This document shows, one piece after another, positions 33,972 through 43,233 of a stretch of DNA of 64,000 nucleotides. Source of the DNA: Hafnia psychrotolerans (GTDB taxonomy: Bacteria; Pseudomonadota; Gammaproteobacteria; Enterobacterales; Enterobacteriaceae); the NCBI RefSeq assembly GCF_014639435.1, contig NZ_BMFZ01000001.1:420748-484747 (forward strand), written 5' to 3'. The position numbers and the translations under genes were made by a program. The notes beneath the pieces are model-generated. The model was not told the DNA's origin and did not search any database. It saw only the letters and a program-made list of their open reading frames with translations. Within the stretch, counting starts at the first letter, position 1, and each line of letters begins with the position of its first letter.

Positions 33972-35332
33972 ATAACTGGCCCTGGCGTGTGTGGGCCGAA
34001 CGGACGCCGTTCGCAGTAGCGCTGAAATCACGCGGTACTGCATGGTGCTGGCGCGATCTACAACAGCGCATAGATTCGTTGGCAGCCGGTTTTATTCAGC
34101 AGGGCGTCAGTGAAGGAACCCGTGTCGTACTGCGCAGTAAAAATAGCCCTGATGCGTTGCTGGCTTATTTGGCTTTGCTGCAAACCGGTGCCCACTTATT
34201 GCTCCTCAATCCGCAGTTGCCTGCTGGATTGAACGCGGAACTGCTGCCGTCGCTGGATATCAGTTTTATTCTCGACCTCAGCGATACGTCGCTCACACTG
34301 GCACTACCTGCACTCGAACTACGCCATGTTGGTTCATGTAAGAATGCTGCCGCGTGGCAGCCTGAGCGTCTGGCGACGCTGACGCTGACCTCAGGTTCCT
34401 GCGGATTGCCCAAAGCTGCCGCTCACAGCATACAGGCACATCTTGCCAGTACTGCGGGTGTTCTCGGGCTAATCCCCTATTCTCAGGGCGACAGCTGGCT
34501 GCTTTCTCTGCCGCTGTTCCATGTCTCAGGGCAAGGGATCATCTGGCGCTGGCTGAGTGCCGGTGCTGCCGTGGTGCTGGCTGACGGTGAATCACTGGAA
34601 ACTGCGTTGGAACATTGCAGCCACGCCTCACTGGTGCCGACACAGCTCTGGCGTTTGTTACAACAACCTCAGTTGCCGGAAAAATTACAAAACGTTCTAC
34701 TCGGTGGCGCACATATTCCGCTCGAACTGACGGAACAGGCTGAACAGGCGGGTATCCGCTGCTGGTGTGGCTATGGCATGACGGAAACCGCCTCTACCGT
34801 AGTGGCTAAACGCGCTGACGGTACACCAAGTGTCGGTTATGTTCTGGCCGGTAAAGAAGTGATGCTAAAAGATGACGAAGTGCTGATCCGCACGCCGAGT
34901 CTGGCTGCTGGTTACTGGAAGCACGGCGAGTTAACGCCATTAACTGATGCCGAGGGCTGGTTCCATACCCGCGATCGTGGGGTGTGGCAGGGCGATGAAC
35001 TGTATATCGCCGGAAGAGTGGATAATCTGTTTTTCAGCGCCGGAGAGGGTATTCAGCCTGAAGATATTGAGCGGGTATTACAGTCGCATCCGCAGGTGAA
35101 TCACGCCTTCGTACTGCCAGTGAACGATGATGAATTTGGTCAACGGCCCGTCGCGCTGGTGGACACCCATCCTGACGCAACTTTTGAGCATCTGGCTCAG
35201 TGGTTACAAGGAAAACTGGCGCGTTACCAACAACCGGTGCGTTACTACCGCTTGCCGCAGGAGGTCGTGCAGGGCGGCATTAAGATCTCCCGCCAGCAAC
35301 TCAAGCAATGGCTGGAGAAGCAGCTGGTGTAA
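33959..35332 (+). CDS. menE: o-Succinylbenzoate-CoA ligase MenE
   Basis: Acyl-adenylate-forming ligase that activates o-succinylbenzoate with CoA. The 457-residue protein has the AMP-binding loop [16 protein letters not shown], the GYGMTETAS motif, the WFHTRDRG hinge region and the C-terminal catalytic lysine in [11 protein letters not shown]. Last gene of the men operon; a long hairpin follows. Confidence 0.95.
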   Translation: MACLNNWPWRVWAERTPFAVALKSRGTAWCWRDLQQRIDSLAAGFIQQGVSEGTRVVLRSKNSPDALLAYLALLQTGAHLLLLNPQLPAGLNAELLPSLDISFILDLSDTSLTLALPALELRHVGSCKNAAAWQPERLATLTLTSGSCGLPKAAAHSIQAHLASTAGVLGLIPYSQGDSWLLSLPLFHVSGQGIIWRWLSAGAAVVLADGESLETALEHCSHASLVPTQLWRLLQQPQLPEKLQNVLLGGAHIPLELTEQAEQAGIRCWCGYGMTETASTVVAKRADGTPSVGYVLAGKEVMLKDDEVLIRTPSLAAGYWKHGELTPLTDAEGWFHTRDRGVWQGDELYIAGRVDNLFFSAGEGIQPEDIERVLQSHPQVNHAFVLPVNDDEFGQRPVALVDTHPDATFEHLAQWLQGKLARYQQPVRYYRLPQEVVQGGIKISRQQLKQWLEKQLV

Positions 35333-35346
35333 TTATCGCCCGAGGG

Positions 35347-35392
35347 AACAAGAAGAGCCGCTGTGTCCGCACACATAGTGGTTCTTCTTGTT
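35347..35392 (+). repeat. Long hairpin after menE
   Basis: A 16-bp stem (AACAAGAAGAGCCGCT, 35347-35362, with AGTGGTTCTTCTTGTT, 35377-35392) containing two G-T pairs, with a 14-base loop. No T run follows, so it may protect the 3' end of the men message or aid Rho-dependent ending instead of being a simple terminator. Confidence 0.75.
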
Positions 35393-35552
35393 GTGCCAGG
35401 ATCTTGCTTTCATCGATGTCATTGATGATTCTTACCATTCTTTGTGTACTGCCTGATCAGTTGACGAGGCAAAAAGATGTTGCATTACGGTAAATTGCTT
35501 TAGACTCCATAGGGAAGATTTACTGCTGTGTTGCAATTATTTAGGATCAATA

Positions 35553-36098
35553 ATGAAAAAATTACTTGTCGCTGGCGCTGCTGCCAGCCTGATGATGGTT
35601 GCGGCCTCTGCCAGCGCCATCAGTGTCAACGGTGAAGTTGGCGAGCATTACACTCATCTGGGCGCGGGTTTTGGGACGACCTCGCCGGGCCTGGCGCTGA
35701 GCGGCGACTGGACACACAATGATGACGACGGTGATGTTGCAGGTCTGGGCCTGGGCTATAACATTCCATTAGGTCCATTCATGGCGACCGTGGGCGGCAA
35801 AGGTCTGTACACCAACCCTAAAGACGGTGACGAGGGTTATGCTGCTGCCCTTGGCGGTGGTTTGCAGTTGCCAATCGCTAAACTGTTCACCCTCTACGGT
35901 GACTACTACTATTCCCCAGATTCCCTCTCCAGCGGTATCGGCAACTACAAAGAAGCCAATGCGGGTGTCCGTCTGACCGCTATTCCATTAGTTACCGTGA
36001 GCGTGGGTTACCGCTACATGGCGCTGGATGGTAAAGATGGTAATCGCGATAACGTGATCGCTGATGGTGCTTACGTGGGCGGCGCGATTAATTTCTAA
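35553..36098 (+). CDS. yfaZ: YfaZ family outer-membrane beta-barrel protein
   Basis: Predicted secreted outer-membrane protein of 181 residues. A signal peptide is clear: MKKLLVAGAAASLMMVAASASA, with cleavage expected after residue 22. The mature part is rich in Gly, Tyr and alternating hydrophobic residues and ends in phenylalanine (GGAINF), typical of beta-barrel proteins. It matches the YfaZ family and lies next to yfaY as in E. coli. Function unknown; a porin-like role is only a guess. A terminator with eight T residues follows. Confidence 0.9.
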   Translation: MKKLLVAGAAASLMMVAASASAISVNGEVGEHYTHLGAGFGTTSPGLALSGDWTHNDDDGDVAGLGLGYNIPLGPFMATVGGKGLYTNPKDGDEGYAAALGGGLQLPIAKLFTLYGDYYYSPDSLSSGIGNYKEANAGVRLTAIPLVTVSVGYRYMALDGKDGNRDNVIADGAYVGGAINF

Positions 36099-36147
36099 TA
36101 TCCCGTCACTCGACATTTTTTGGGATATCCACAGAACACATTCGGAA

Positions 36148-36171
36148 AGTCTGCTTAGCAGGCTTTTTTTT
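36148..36171 (+). terminator. Intrinsic terminator after yfaZ
   Basis: A 7-bp stem AGTCTGC / GCAGGCT (36148-36154 with 36158-36164, one G-T pair), 3-base loop, then a run of T residues to 36171. Confidence 0.88.
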
Positions 36172-36257
36172 CGTCTGTTCTATCACTTTGTGCCGATACG
36201 ATTGTTTTTCGGACGCAGCCTTTCTACAGTGAAGGGACAAAACAAGAGGAGAGAACA

Positions 36258-37463
36258 ATGCTTAGGGTTGAGATGCTCAGTACTGGCGAAGAAGTTCTGC
36301 ACGGTCAAATAGTCGATTCTAATGCTGCCTGGCTGGCCAGTTATCTGTTTGGTGAAGGATTGCCAATGACCAGCCGTGAAACGGTGGGTGACAGTCTGGA
36401 AGAGCTGGTTAGTGTGATAAAAGAGCGCAGTCAGATTGCCGATGTGCTGATTGTGAATGGCGGGCTGGGGCCGACCAGCGACGATTTAAGCGCGCTGGCA
36501 GCAGCTACCGCCTGTGGTGTCAGTCTGGTGGAAGATGCCAACTGGATCCGTACGATGGAGGACTTTTTTGCCGAACGAGGCCGTCCGATGGCTGAGTCAA
36601 ACCGCAAACAAGCGCAAATTCCCGAAGGAGCCGAAGTCCTGGATAACCCGGTCGGTACGGCCTGTGGATTCAGCATTATTCTCAATCGTTGCCAGATTTT
36701 CTTCACGCCCGGCGTGCCCTCTGAATTCAAAGTCATGGTAGAGCAGCAAATTGTTCCACGCTTGCACAAAAAATTCCCGTCTCTCGAAGCCCCCTTGTGT
36801 CTGCGTCTGACCACGTTTGGACGTGGAGAAAGTGATCTGGCCACTGATCTGGATGCCATGGTTTTGCCTGACGGCGTGACGATGGGGTATCGCTCTTCGT
36901 CGCCGATCATTGAACTGAAAGTGACAGGCCCGCGTTCGCAGGAAGTTGCAATGCGCAAAGTCTTTGAGCGCGTGCGTGAAGTAGCTGGTGAAAGCACTAT
37001 TTTTGAAGGTTTCGGTAGCTTGCCGGACCGTCTTGCAGAACGTCTGCTCGCGCAAAACCTGCATCTGGCGATCAGTGAAAGTTTTACGGGCGGCCTGCTC
37101 AACTGGCGTCTGCAAAGCGCGGGTGTTCCGCTGGCTGACGGTGAACTCTTGCCACGCAGCGATGATGCCTCGCCGGAAAAATCTCTCGAACACTTATTAG
37201 CACGTGCGCAGACACTGGCCGACACCAGCGGCACACAATTGGCGCTGGCCGTCGGGGCATTATCAGGCGATCAGCTCAGTCTGGCGCTACATACTCCATC
37301 AGGAACTTACGGGTTAACGATCCGGTATAGTGCGACGCGGCACGGGTTGGCGTTACGGCAGGAGACTATCGCCATGGTGGGGATGGATATGTTACGGCGG
37401 TATCTGAACGGCTGGGAGCCGGTGGCGGACTATCCGTGGTTAGAGAGAATAGCTAAGGCGTAG
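36258..37463 (+). CDS. yfaY: CinA-like protein YfaY
   Basis: Protein of 401 residues with an N-terminal MoCF (molybdopterin-binding, MoaB/Mog-like) domain over about 1-170 (EMLSTGEEVLHGQIVDSN, NGGLGPTSDDLSA, FFTPGVPSEF) and a C-terminal CinA-type domain. The C-terminal part resembles nicotinamide-nucleotide amidase PncC but looks diverged, as reported for E. coli YfaY, so deamidase activity is doubtful. The ATG has a good AGAGGAGAG site. It is followed by the palindromic tract. Confidence 0.92.
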   Translation: MLRVEMLSTGEEVLHGQIVDSNAAWLASYLFGEGLPMTSRETVGDSLEELVSVIKERSQIADVLIVNGGLGPTSDDLSALAAATACGVSLVEDANWIRTMEDFFAERGRPMAESNRKQAQIPEGAEVLDNPVGTACGFSIILNRCQIFFTPGVPSEFKVMVEQQIVPRLHKKFPSLEAPLCLRLTTFGRGESDLATDLDAMVLPDGVTMGYRSSSPIIELKVTGPRSQEVAMRKVFERVREVAGESTIFEGFGSLPDRLAERLLAQNLHLAISESFTGGLLNWRLQSAGVPLADGELLPRSDDASPEKSLEHLLARAQTLADTSGTQLALAVGALSGDQLSLALHTPSGTYGLTIRYSATRHGLALRQETIAMVGMDMLRRYLNGWEPVADYPWLERIAKA

Positions 37464-37466
37464 TTT

Positions 37467-37565
37467 TTTGGGCTTGCAGCCCAAACCCGCTTTTAAATCT
37501 CTAAATTCAAGGTCGTGGGCTCGCTGCCCACACGGGCCCAAAGGGTTTTAAACGAAACCCTTTGG
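37467..37565 (+). repeat. Three tandem hairpins downstream of yfaY
   Basis: Three perfect stem-loops in a row: TTTGGGCT / AGCCCAAA (37467-37474 with 37478-37485), GTGGGC / GCCCAC (37515-37520 with 37526-37531), and an 11-bp stem CCAAAGGGTTT / AAACCCTTTGG (37538-37548 with 37555-37565). The first begins within four bases of the yfaY stop codon. They belong to the same gene-free tract as the element that follows. Confidence 0.85.
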
Positions 37566-37613
37566 AATCCTGCGTTTTTTGCTGATGCAACACCGGCAAC
37601 TGCGCTGGTCACC

Positions 37614-37934
37614 ATGGCCGTGTTTCAGGTGCCGCTGTTATAGCCGCAAACTCCGCCGCTGCGTGGTGCTCTCAGTTCGGGCTTCAACCCGCGTAAAAAG
37701 ACACGCGGTTTTTCACCTCTCCGTCGGCGTCATTTTTGAATGCGACCCACAGGTTTTTAAAGATAAAAGCAGATCGGGTTTTGAATTAGCTTTAAAAAGC
37801 TTCGGCCGCGTTCAAAATGTCACCGGCAAGTCGGTGGCGAGACAACGTGTTTATCGTTGGCTCAAACCCGCAGCCGGGAAGCCCGTAGGGCTGACATTTT
37901 GCGGCTATCACTGAGATACCTGAAACACGGCCAT
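37614..37934. repeat. 321-bp element bounded by perfect 17-bp inverted repeats
   Basis: ATGGCCGTGTTTCAGGT (37614-37630) recurs exactly inverted at 37918-37934. Inside each arm, after ten unpaired bases, another 10-bp pair matches (TAGCCGCAAA at 37641-37650 with TTTGCGGCTA at 37898-37907). Deeper still lie CAAAATGTCA (37813-37822) with TGACATTTTG (37892-37901), the 14-base palindrome at 37788-37801, and CACCG/CGGTG at 37821-37836. No transposase frame and no flanking target duplication are seen. It could be a non-autonomous mobile repeat or a structured RNA; this is inference. Confidence 0.75.
37686..37713 (+). terminator. Terminator-like hairpin inside the palindromic element
   Basis: CCGCGT (37689-37694) pairs with ACGCGG (37703-37708) and is followed by five T residues (37709-37713). 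It would stop plus-strand transcripts coming from yfaY. Confidence 0.55.
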
Positions 37935-37973
37935 CCCGATTTAGCGGTAGCGCGCAGTTAAGAGCCGGAGATT

Positions 37974-38040
37974 CTTAAGAGGCGCGGCGATAGGCGCCTC
38001 TTAAGGCCAGTTTGGGTGGCAACCCAAGGTCTTGACCTTG
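37974..38040. repeat. Three further hairpins ahead of the yfaE 3' end
   Basis: A perfect 12-bp stem CTTAAGAGGCGC / GCGCCTCTTAAG (37974-37985 with 37994-38005, 8-base loop), then TTGGGT / ACCCAA (38012-38017 with 38022-38027), then CAAGGT / ACCTTG (38025-38030 with 38035-38040). They probably end both the yfaY (plus) and yfaE (minus) messages, though none has a long T run. Confidence 0.8.
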
Positions 38041-38089
38041 ACGTGGTTTTAAAAGCCGATTTCAGTAGCGGATAGCGGGCCGAAACCCA

Positions 38090-38350
38090 TCAAAACTCGA
38101 CTTCAATATCCTCAACCGGCAGGCAACAGCATGGAAGTACGTCTCCTTCCGCGATGAACGCCAGGGGTTTTTGACTGTATTCCACAGCACCACTGACCAA
38201 CCGCATCCGGCAAGACCCGCAATAACCTTCCCGACACTGATACTCAACGTCTACGTCGTGATGTTCAAATACTTCCAGCAAATTGCGGTGCTCAGCAAGG
38301 CAGGTAAGTTGCTGCCCATTCGCTGAAAGGGTCACTGTCCGCTGGCGCAT
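38090..38350 (-). CDS. yfaE: 2Fe-2S ferredoxin-like protein YfaE, cofactor maintenance for NrdB
   Basis: Plant-type [2Fe-2S] ferredoxin of 86 residues. In E. coli YfaE supplies electrons to repair and maintain the diferric-tyrosyl radical cofactor of NrdB. The cluster motif is CREGYCGSCRMRL, with the fourth cysteine in VLPCCCLP. The ATG at 38350 begins one base after the nrdB stop codon, so translation is likely coupled; a longer TTG start at 38362 is possible but unneeded. Last gene of the nrdA-nrdB-yfaE operon. Confidence 0.94.
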   Translation of the reverse strand: MRQRTVTLSANGQQLTCLAEHRNLLEVFEHHDVDVEYQCREGYCGSCRMRLVSGAVEYSQKPLAFIAEGDVLPCCCLPVEDIEVEF

Positions 38351-38351
38351 T

Positions 38352-39482
38352 TTAGAACTCAAAATCGCTCAGATCGTCGGCATTCATTTCTGAATCAATC
38401 TGACCAACCAGATAAGAGCTGACTTCGACTTCCTGCGGGGCGACCTGCACGTTGTCCGACACTAACCAGGCATTGATCCACGGGATCGGGTTTGTGCGGG
38501 TTTTAAAGGGTGCCGTCAAGCCAACAGCCTGCATGCGGATATTCGTGATGTATTCTACGTACTGGCACAAGATGTCTTTGTTCAGACCAATCATTGAGCC
38601 GTCACGGAACAGATATTCTGCCCACTCTTTTTCCTGCTGTGCGGCCAGCACAAACAAGTCATGACACTCTTGTTCACACTCTTTCGCGATCTCGGCCATT
38701 TCAGGATCATCCTGGCCTGAACGTAACAGATTCAGCGCATGCTGAGTACCGGTCAGATGTAAGGCTTCATCACGGGCGATCATTTTGATGATCTTAGCGT
38801 TGCCTTCCATCAATTCACGTTCCGCAAATGCAAAGGAGCAGGCAAAGCTGACGTAGAAACGCACGGCTTCCAGCGCATTCACGCTCATCAGGCAGATATA
38901 GAGTTTTTTCTTTAGCTCATGCAGATCAACGACAACGGTTTTACCATTCACCTGATGTGTACCGACCCCAAGAAGATGGTAATAGCTGGTCATCTCAATC
39001 AGCGTGTCGTAGTAACCGGAGATATCTTTTGCACGCTTGAGGATCTCTTCGTTGGTGACAATGTCATCGAACACGACGGCAGGATCATTCACGATGTTGC
39101 GGATGATGTGCGTATAAGAGCGTGAGTGAATAGTTTCTGAAAATGCCCAGGTTTCTACCCAGGTTTCCAGTTCAGGAATAGAGATCAACGGCAGCAACGC
39201 TACATTCGGACTGCGGCCCTGAATGGAATCCAGTAATGTCTGGTACTTCAGGTTGCTGATGAAAATATGCTTTTCATGATCCGGCAGCGCTTGAAAATCG
39301 ATACGGTCACGGGACACATCAATTTCTTCCGGGCGCCAGAAGAAGGAAAGCTGCTTTTCAATCAACTTTTCGAATATTTCATGTTTTTGCTGATCGAAAC
39401 GCGCCACGTTGACGGACTGGCCGAAAAACATCGGTTCCAGCAACTGGTTGTTCTTGTTCTGAGAGAAAGTGCTATAAGCCAT
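38352..39482 (-). CDS. nrdB: Ribonucleotide reductase class Ia, small subunit
   Basis: Holds the diiron centre and stable tyrosyl radical that drive deoxynucleotide synthesis. 376 residues from [12 protein letters not shown], the E. coli length; the ATG at 39482 has AGGACA just upstream. The radical tyrosine is seen in [11 protein letters not shown] and metal ligands in EETWAF-like [12 protein letters not shown] and in [13 protein letters not shown]. The C-terminal tail that docks on NrdA reads [10 protein letters not shown], slightly different from E. coli. Confidence 0.98.
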   Translation of the reverse strand: MAYSTFSQNKNNQLLEPMFFGQSVNVARFDQQKHEIFEKLIEKQLSFFWRPEEIDVSRDRIDFQALPDHEKHIFISNLKYQTLLDSIQGRSPNVALLPLISIPELETWVETWAFSETIHSRSYTHIIRNIVNDPAVVFDDIVTNEEILKRAKDISGYYDTLIEMTSYYHLLGVGTHQVNGKTVVVDLHELKKKLYICLMSVNALEAVRFYVSFACSFAFAERELMEGNAKIIKMIARDEALHLTGTQHALNLLRSGQDDPEMAEIAKECEQECHDLFVLAAQQEKEWAEYLFRDGSMIGLNKDILCQYVEYITNIRMQAVGLTAPFKTRTNPIPWINAWLVSDNVQVAPQEVEVSSYLVGQIDSEMNADDLSDFEF

Positions 39483-39496
39483 ATTGTCCTCGGACA

Positions 39497-39518
39497 AAAG
39501 CCCCTGAGAAGGGGCTTT
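39497..39518 (-). repeat. Hairpin in the nrdA-nrdB gap
   Basis: A 9-bp stem AAAGCCCCT (39497-39505) with AGGGGCTTT (39510-39518), loop GAGA, in the 64-base space between nrdA and nrdB. On the minus strand the stem ends in a short T run, so it may act as a partial terminator or a stabiliser that sets the ratio of the two subunits. Confidence 0.65.
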
Positions 39519-39546
39519 ATATAAAATGATAAATCAAAACAGTTGA

Positions 39547-41829
39547 TTAGATTTTGCAGGCACCGCTTTCGCAGTCGTCAGCGACCTCGGCTTTCATATC
39601 TTCTTGTACGTCATCAGCACCATCACGGGTGTTCTGATAGTACAGAGTTTTTACGCCGAATTTGTAGGCCGTCAGCAAGTCTTTTAACAACTGCTTCATC
39701 GGCACTTTGCTGTTCGGGAAGCGCGATGGGTCATAGTTGGTGTTGGACGAAATGGCCTGGTCGATGAATTTTTGCATCAGGCCAACCAACTGCAGATAAC
39801 CGTCGTTGTTCGGCATATCCCACAGCAACTCATACTGATCTTTCAGGCGATCATATTCTGGCACGACCTGGCGCAGAATGCCGTCTTTCGACGCTTTGAT
39901 GCTGATATGTCCGCGTGGTGGTTCGATGCCGTTAGTGGCATTGGAGATCTGTGAAGAGGTCTCAGATGGCATTAGCGCTGACAGTGTCGAGTTACGCAGA
40001 CCGTGAGTTTTGACCTCGGCGCGCAGAGCATCCCAGTCATAGTGCAGCGGTTCATCACAGATAGCATCGAGATCCTTTTTATAGGTATCGATCGGCATGA
40101 TGCCTTGGGCGTAAGTGGTTTCGTTGAACCACGGGCAGGCACCTTGCTCTTTTGCCAGGTTATTGGAGGCTTTCAGTAAGTAGTACTGAATGGCTTCGAA
40201 GGTTTTATGCGTCAGGTTGTTTGCGCTGCCGTCAGAGTAACGCACGCCATTCTTCGCCAGATAATAAGCGTAGTTAATCACGCCGATACCCAAAGTACGA
40301 CGGCCCATAGCACCACGATTGGCGGCCTTGATTGGGTAATCCTGATAGTCGAGGAGGGCATCGAGCGCACGTACCGCCAACGTTGCCAACTCTTCCAGAT
40401 CATCAAGACTTTCAATCGCACCTAAGTTAAATGCCGACAGCGTACACAGGGCAATTTCACCGTTTTCGTCGTTAACGTCATCCAGTGGTTTGGTAGGCAG
40501 CGCGATTTCCAGACACAGGTTGGACTGGCGAACGGGCGCAATCGCCGGATCAAACGGGCTGTGAGTGTTGCAGTGATCAACGTGCTGAATGTAGATACGG
40601 CCAGTGGATGCGCGTTCCTGCATCATCAGAGAGAACAGCTCAACGGCTTTCACTTTCTGCTTACGGATGCTGCTGTCCTGCTCATATTGTACGTACAGGC
40701 GTTCGAATTCATCCTGATTGGCGAAGAACGCATCGTACAGCCCAGGTACGTCAGACGGGCTGAACAGCGTAATATCACCGCCTTTCACCAGACGCTGATA
40801 CATCAGTTTGTTGATCTGCACACCGTAGTCCATATGACGGACGCGGTTACCTTCAACACCACGGTTATTCTTCAGTACCAGCAGGCTTTCCACTTCCAAA
40901 TGCCACATCGGGTAGAACAACGTCGCTGCACCGCCGCGCACGCCGCCCTGAGAGCAGGATTTGACCGCTGTCTGGAAATGTTTATAGAAAGGGATACAGC
41001 CAGTGTGGAAGGCTTCGCCGCCACGGATTGGACTGCCCAGTGCACGGATGCGACCCGCGTTGATGCCGATACCAGCACGTTGGGAAACGTATTTTACGAT
41101 CGCGCTTGAGGTCGCATTGATGGAGTCGAGGCTGTCACCACACTCAATCAGTACGCAGGAGCTGAACTGGCGCGTCGGGGTGCGCACGCCAGACATGATT
41201 GGCGTAGGCAAGGAAATTTTGAACAAGGAAATCGCATCGTAGAAACGCTTCACGTAATCCAGACGGGTTTCACGCGGGTAGCCGGAGAACAGGCAGGCGG
41301 CGACCAAAATGTACAGGAACTGTGCGCTCTCGTAGATATCGCCGGTGACGCGGTTTTGCGCCAAATATTTGCCTTCGAGCTGTTTGACCGCAGCATAAGA
41401 GAAATTCATGTCGCGCCAGTGATCGATATAACTGTTCATCTGCTCGAACTCTTCAGCCGTGTAGTCTTCCAGCAGATGTTTGTCATATTTGCCCATCTCG
41501 ACCATGCGCGTTACCTGCGCCATCAGGCTTGGCGGTTCAAACTGGCCATAGGCTTTTTTACGCAAGTGGAAAATGGCCAGACGGGCGGCCAGATATTGAT
41601 AATCCGGCGCATCTTTAGAGATCAAATCCGCGGCAGCTTTAATAATGGTTTCATGAATATCGCTGGTTTTAATACCGTCATAAAACTGGATATGGGAGCG
41701 GAGTTCAACTTGTGAAACGGAGACGTTTTGCAGACCTTCAGCTGCCCAGTCTATGACTCGGTGAATTTTATCAAGGTTAATGCGTTCTTTGCGACCATCG
41801 CGTTTAGTAACAAGGAGGCTCTGATTCAT
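39547..41829 (-). CDS. nrdA: Ribonucleotide reductase class Ia, large subunit
   Basis: Catalytic and allosteric subunit, 760 residues. The N-terminal ATP-cone (MNQSLLVTKRDGRKERINLDK) sets activity control by ATP/dATP. Catalytic parts visible: the redox cysteine in FSSCVLIECGDS, the thiyl-radical region QSNLCLEI, its partner ALCTLSAFNLGA, the radical-transfer tyrosines in VKTLYYQNTRDG, and the C-terminal shuttle cysteines CESGACKI. First gene of nrdA-nrdB-yfaE. Confidence 0.99.
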   Translation of the reverse strand: MNQSLLVTKRDGRKERINLDKIHRVIDWAAEGLQNVSVSQVELRSHIQFYDGIKTSDIHETIIKAAADLISKDAPDYQYLAARLAIFHLRKKAYGQFEPPSLMAQVTRMVEMGKYDKHLLEDYTAEEFEQMNSYIDHWRDMNFSYAAVKQLEGKYLAQNRVTGDIYESAQFLYILVAACLFSGYPRETRLDYVKRFYDAISLFKISLPTPIMSGVRTPTRQFSSCVLIECGDSLDSINATSSAIVKYVSQRAGIGINAGRIRALGSPIRGGEAFHTGCIPFYKHFQTAVKSCSQGGVRGGAATLFYPMWHLEVESLLVLKNNRGVEGNRVRHMDYGVQINKLMYQRLVKGGDITLFSPSDVPGLYDAFFANQDEFERLYVQYEQDSSIRKQKVKAVELFSLMMQERASTGRIYIQHVDHCNTHSPFDPAIAPVRQSNLCLEIALPTKPLDDVNDENGEIALCTLSAFNLGAIESLDDLEELATLAVRALDALLDYQDYPIKAANRGAMGRRTLGIGVINYAYYLAKNGVRYSDGSANNLTHKTFEAIQYYLLKASNNLAKEQGACPWFNETTYAQGIMPIDTYKKDLDAICDEPLHYDWDALRAEVKTHGLRNSTLSALMPSETSSQISNATNGIEPPRGHISIKASKDGILRQVVPEYDRLKDQYELLWDMPNNDGYLQLVGLMQKFIDQAISSNTNYDPSRFPNSKVPMKQLLKDLLTAYKFGVKTLYYQNTRDGADDVQEDMKAEVADDCESGACKI

Positions 41830-41924
41830 GAGGGGCTGTACCTTAGAGGTTTATAACAGTTTGAGCACACGCCGATACAGGCCGAAGGGCTTCACTCGTC
41901 TGTAGTGTGCTGGTCAGGATATAA

Positions 41925-41940
41925 ACACAATATATTGTGG
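41925..41940 (-). promoter_or_regulatory. NrdR box upstream of nrdA
   Basis: ACACAATATATTGTGG matches the NrdR repressor consensus ACACWATATATWGTGT in 15 of 16 positions. A much weaker candidate lies at 41955-41970, exactly 30 bases away, fitting the usual paired arrangement. NrdR would repress nrdAB when dATP/ATP levels are high. Confidence 0.85.
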
Positions 41941-42009
41941 ATTTGTTATTTTCTGATGACAAGATAGTGTTTGAACTTGCCTTTTGCAAGTGAACAAAAC
42001 GGCCCATTT

Positions 42010-42018
42010 TGTGGATAA
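42010..42018 (-). promoter_or_regulatory. DnaA box upstream of nrdA
   Basis: TTATCCACA, a perfect R-type DnaA box, reads on the minus strand at 42018-42010. DnaA control of nrdAB is established in E. coli; here the site lies 181 bases before the nrdA start. Confidence 0.75.
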
Positions 42019-42317
42019 GCTGGGGAGAATTTTGCAGTAAAAGCCTGAAGCCTACGTGATTGCTGGGACCGTTGGAGTGTCAATAACTTCGATACGATTT
42101 TCTTATATTTTTTGAAATGTTGATCGACTGCCGGTTTCTTAAACGTTAGAAAAAAAAGCTATATTGATGGAGGCAACTATTCTAAAAAAGCATGTTGCGC
42201 AGTTATGCTACGCCAACGCGCTAAAAACTAACATCTTAGTGATTTTCCAGGCGTAGATTTAGCCTTCTGACAGGGGATTCTGCGCCTGGAATTTCATTTC
42301 TTTGCTTGACGATAACG

Positions 42318-43055
42318 TTATTGTACGAAGGTCACTAACGACTGTGTGTGGACCATGTAATTTACATCGACGTTTGGCCCAAGTTTGAAATGATCAGTCA
42401 GCGGGTTGTAGTGCAGTCCGGTAATATGACGTTCAAACAGTGAGGTGCGATCCACCATCGCCAGTAATTCAGACGGCTTGATGAACTTTTTAATGTCGTG
42501 TGTGCCCTTGGGCACCATTTTCAGCACATATTCTGCGCCAAAGATCGCCATCAACCAGGCTTTATTGTTGCGATTGATGGTTGAGAAAAATACGTGGCCG
42601 CCGGGTTTTACCAAACGTGCGCAGGCCGCTACCACGGAGGCCGGATCCGGCACATGCTCAAGCATCTCCATACAGGTGACCACGTCATACTGCTGCGGAT
42701 GAGCATCGGCATGGGCTTCCACGAATTCCTGGATGTAATTCACGTTCACGCCACTTTCCAGTGCATGCAGGCGAGCAACCTGTAATGGCTCACTGCCCAT
42801 ATCCAGCCCGGTAACCTTGGCACCCGCAATCGCCATGCTTTCGCTTAAAATGCCGCCGCCGCAACCGACGTCGAGAACATTCTTTTCAAACAGGCCGTCG
42901 GCACGTTCGAGAATATAGTTCAAACGCAGCGGATTAATACGGTGCAGCGGTTTGAATTCCCCTTCAAGGTCCCACCAGCGAGAAGCAACGGCCTCAAACT
43001 TGGCGATCTCATCATGGTCAATGTTCTGGGTGTGGGCATTCGATGCAGTATTCAT
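42318..43055 (-). CDS. ubiG: Ubiquinone biosynthesis O-methyltransferase UbiG
   Basis: SAM-dependent methyltransferase that carries out both O-methylations in ubiquinone synthesis. 245 residues. The SAM-binding motif I is [17 protein letters not shown], and [14 protein letters not shown] is motif II. AGGAG precedes the ATG. It is divergent from gyrA, the same arrangement as in E. coli. Confidence 0.97.
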   Translation of the reverse strand: MNTASNAHTQNIDHDEIAKFEAVASRWWDLEGEFKPLHRINPLRLNYILERADGLFEKNVLDVGCGGGILSESMAIAGAKVTGLDMGSEPLQVARLHALESGVNVNYIQEFVEAHADAHPQQYDVVTCMEMLEHVPDPASVVAACARLVKPGGHVFFSTINRNNKAWLMAIFGAEYVLKMVPKGTHDIKKFIKPSELLAMVDRTSLFERHITGLHYNPLTDHFKLGPNVDVNYMVHTQSLVTFVQ

Positions 43056-43224
43056 GAATGTGGTGAACTCCTTAATTCGTCGTTAAGCCAGATTATACAT
43101 ATTCCTTGTGAAGGGGTTCAGTTTTGTCTTTCTGCTTACTGTTTGAGCGAATGATGACGTTTTATTCGGGGCTGAGGCAAGGGTTTGATAATCGTTGGAT
43201 AATAGAGGGTAAAAAGGGAGGTTC

Positions 43225-43233
43225 TTTTCCACA
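43225..43233 (+). promoter_or_regulatory. DnaA-box-like sequence overlapping the gyrA promoter
   Basis: TTTTCCACA fits the DnaA consensus TTWTNCACA and lies on the -35 region of the gyrA promoter candidate. Binding is inferred from sequence only. Confidence 0.45.

Larger units (their letters stand above)
41830..42317. other. nrdA control region and ubiG 3' flank, no gene seen
   Basis: A 488-base gap. It holds the NrdR and DnaA sites and, near ubiG, an imperfect inverted repeat (TTCCAGGCG at 42245-42253 with CGCCTGGAA at 42283-42291) that may end the ubiG message. In E. coli the autotransporter gene yfaL lies here; I see no trace of it. Confidence 0.65.

Noticed and set aside
37579-37914. Open frame of 111 codons inside the palindromic tract
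   Set aside because: Its sequence is built from the inverted repeats, it has no ribosome site and it resembles no family known to me; most likely a by-product of the repeats.
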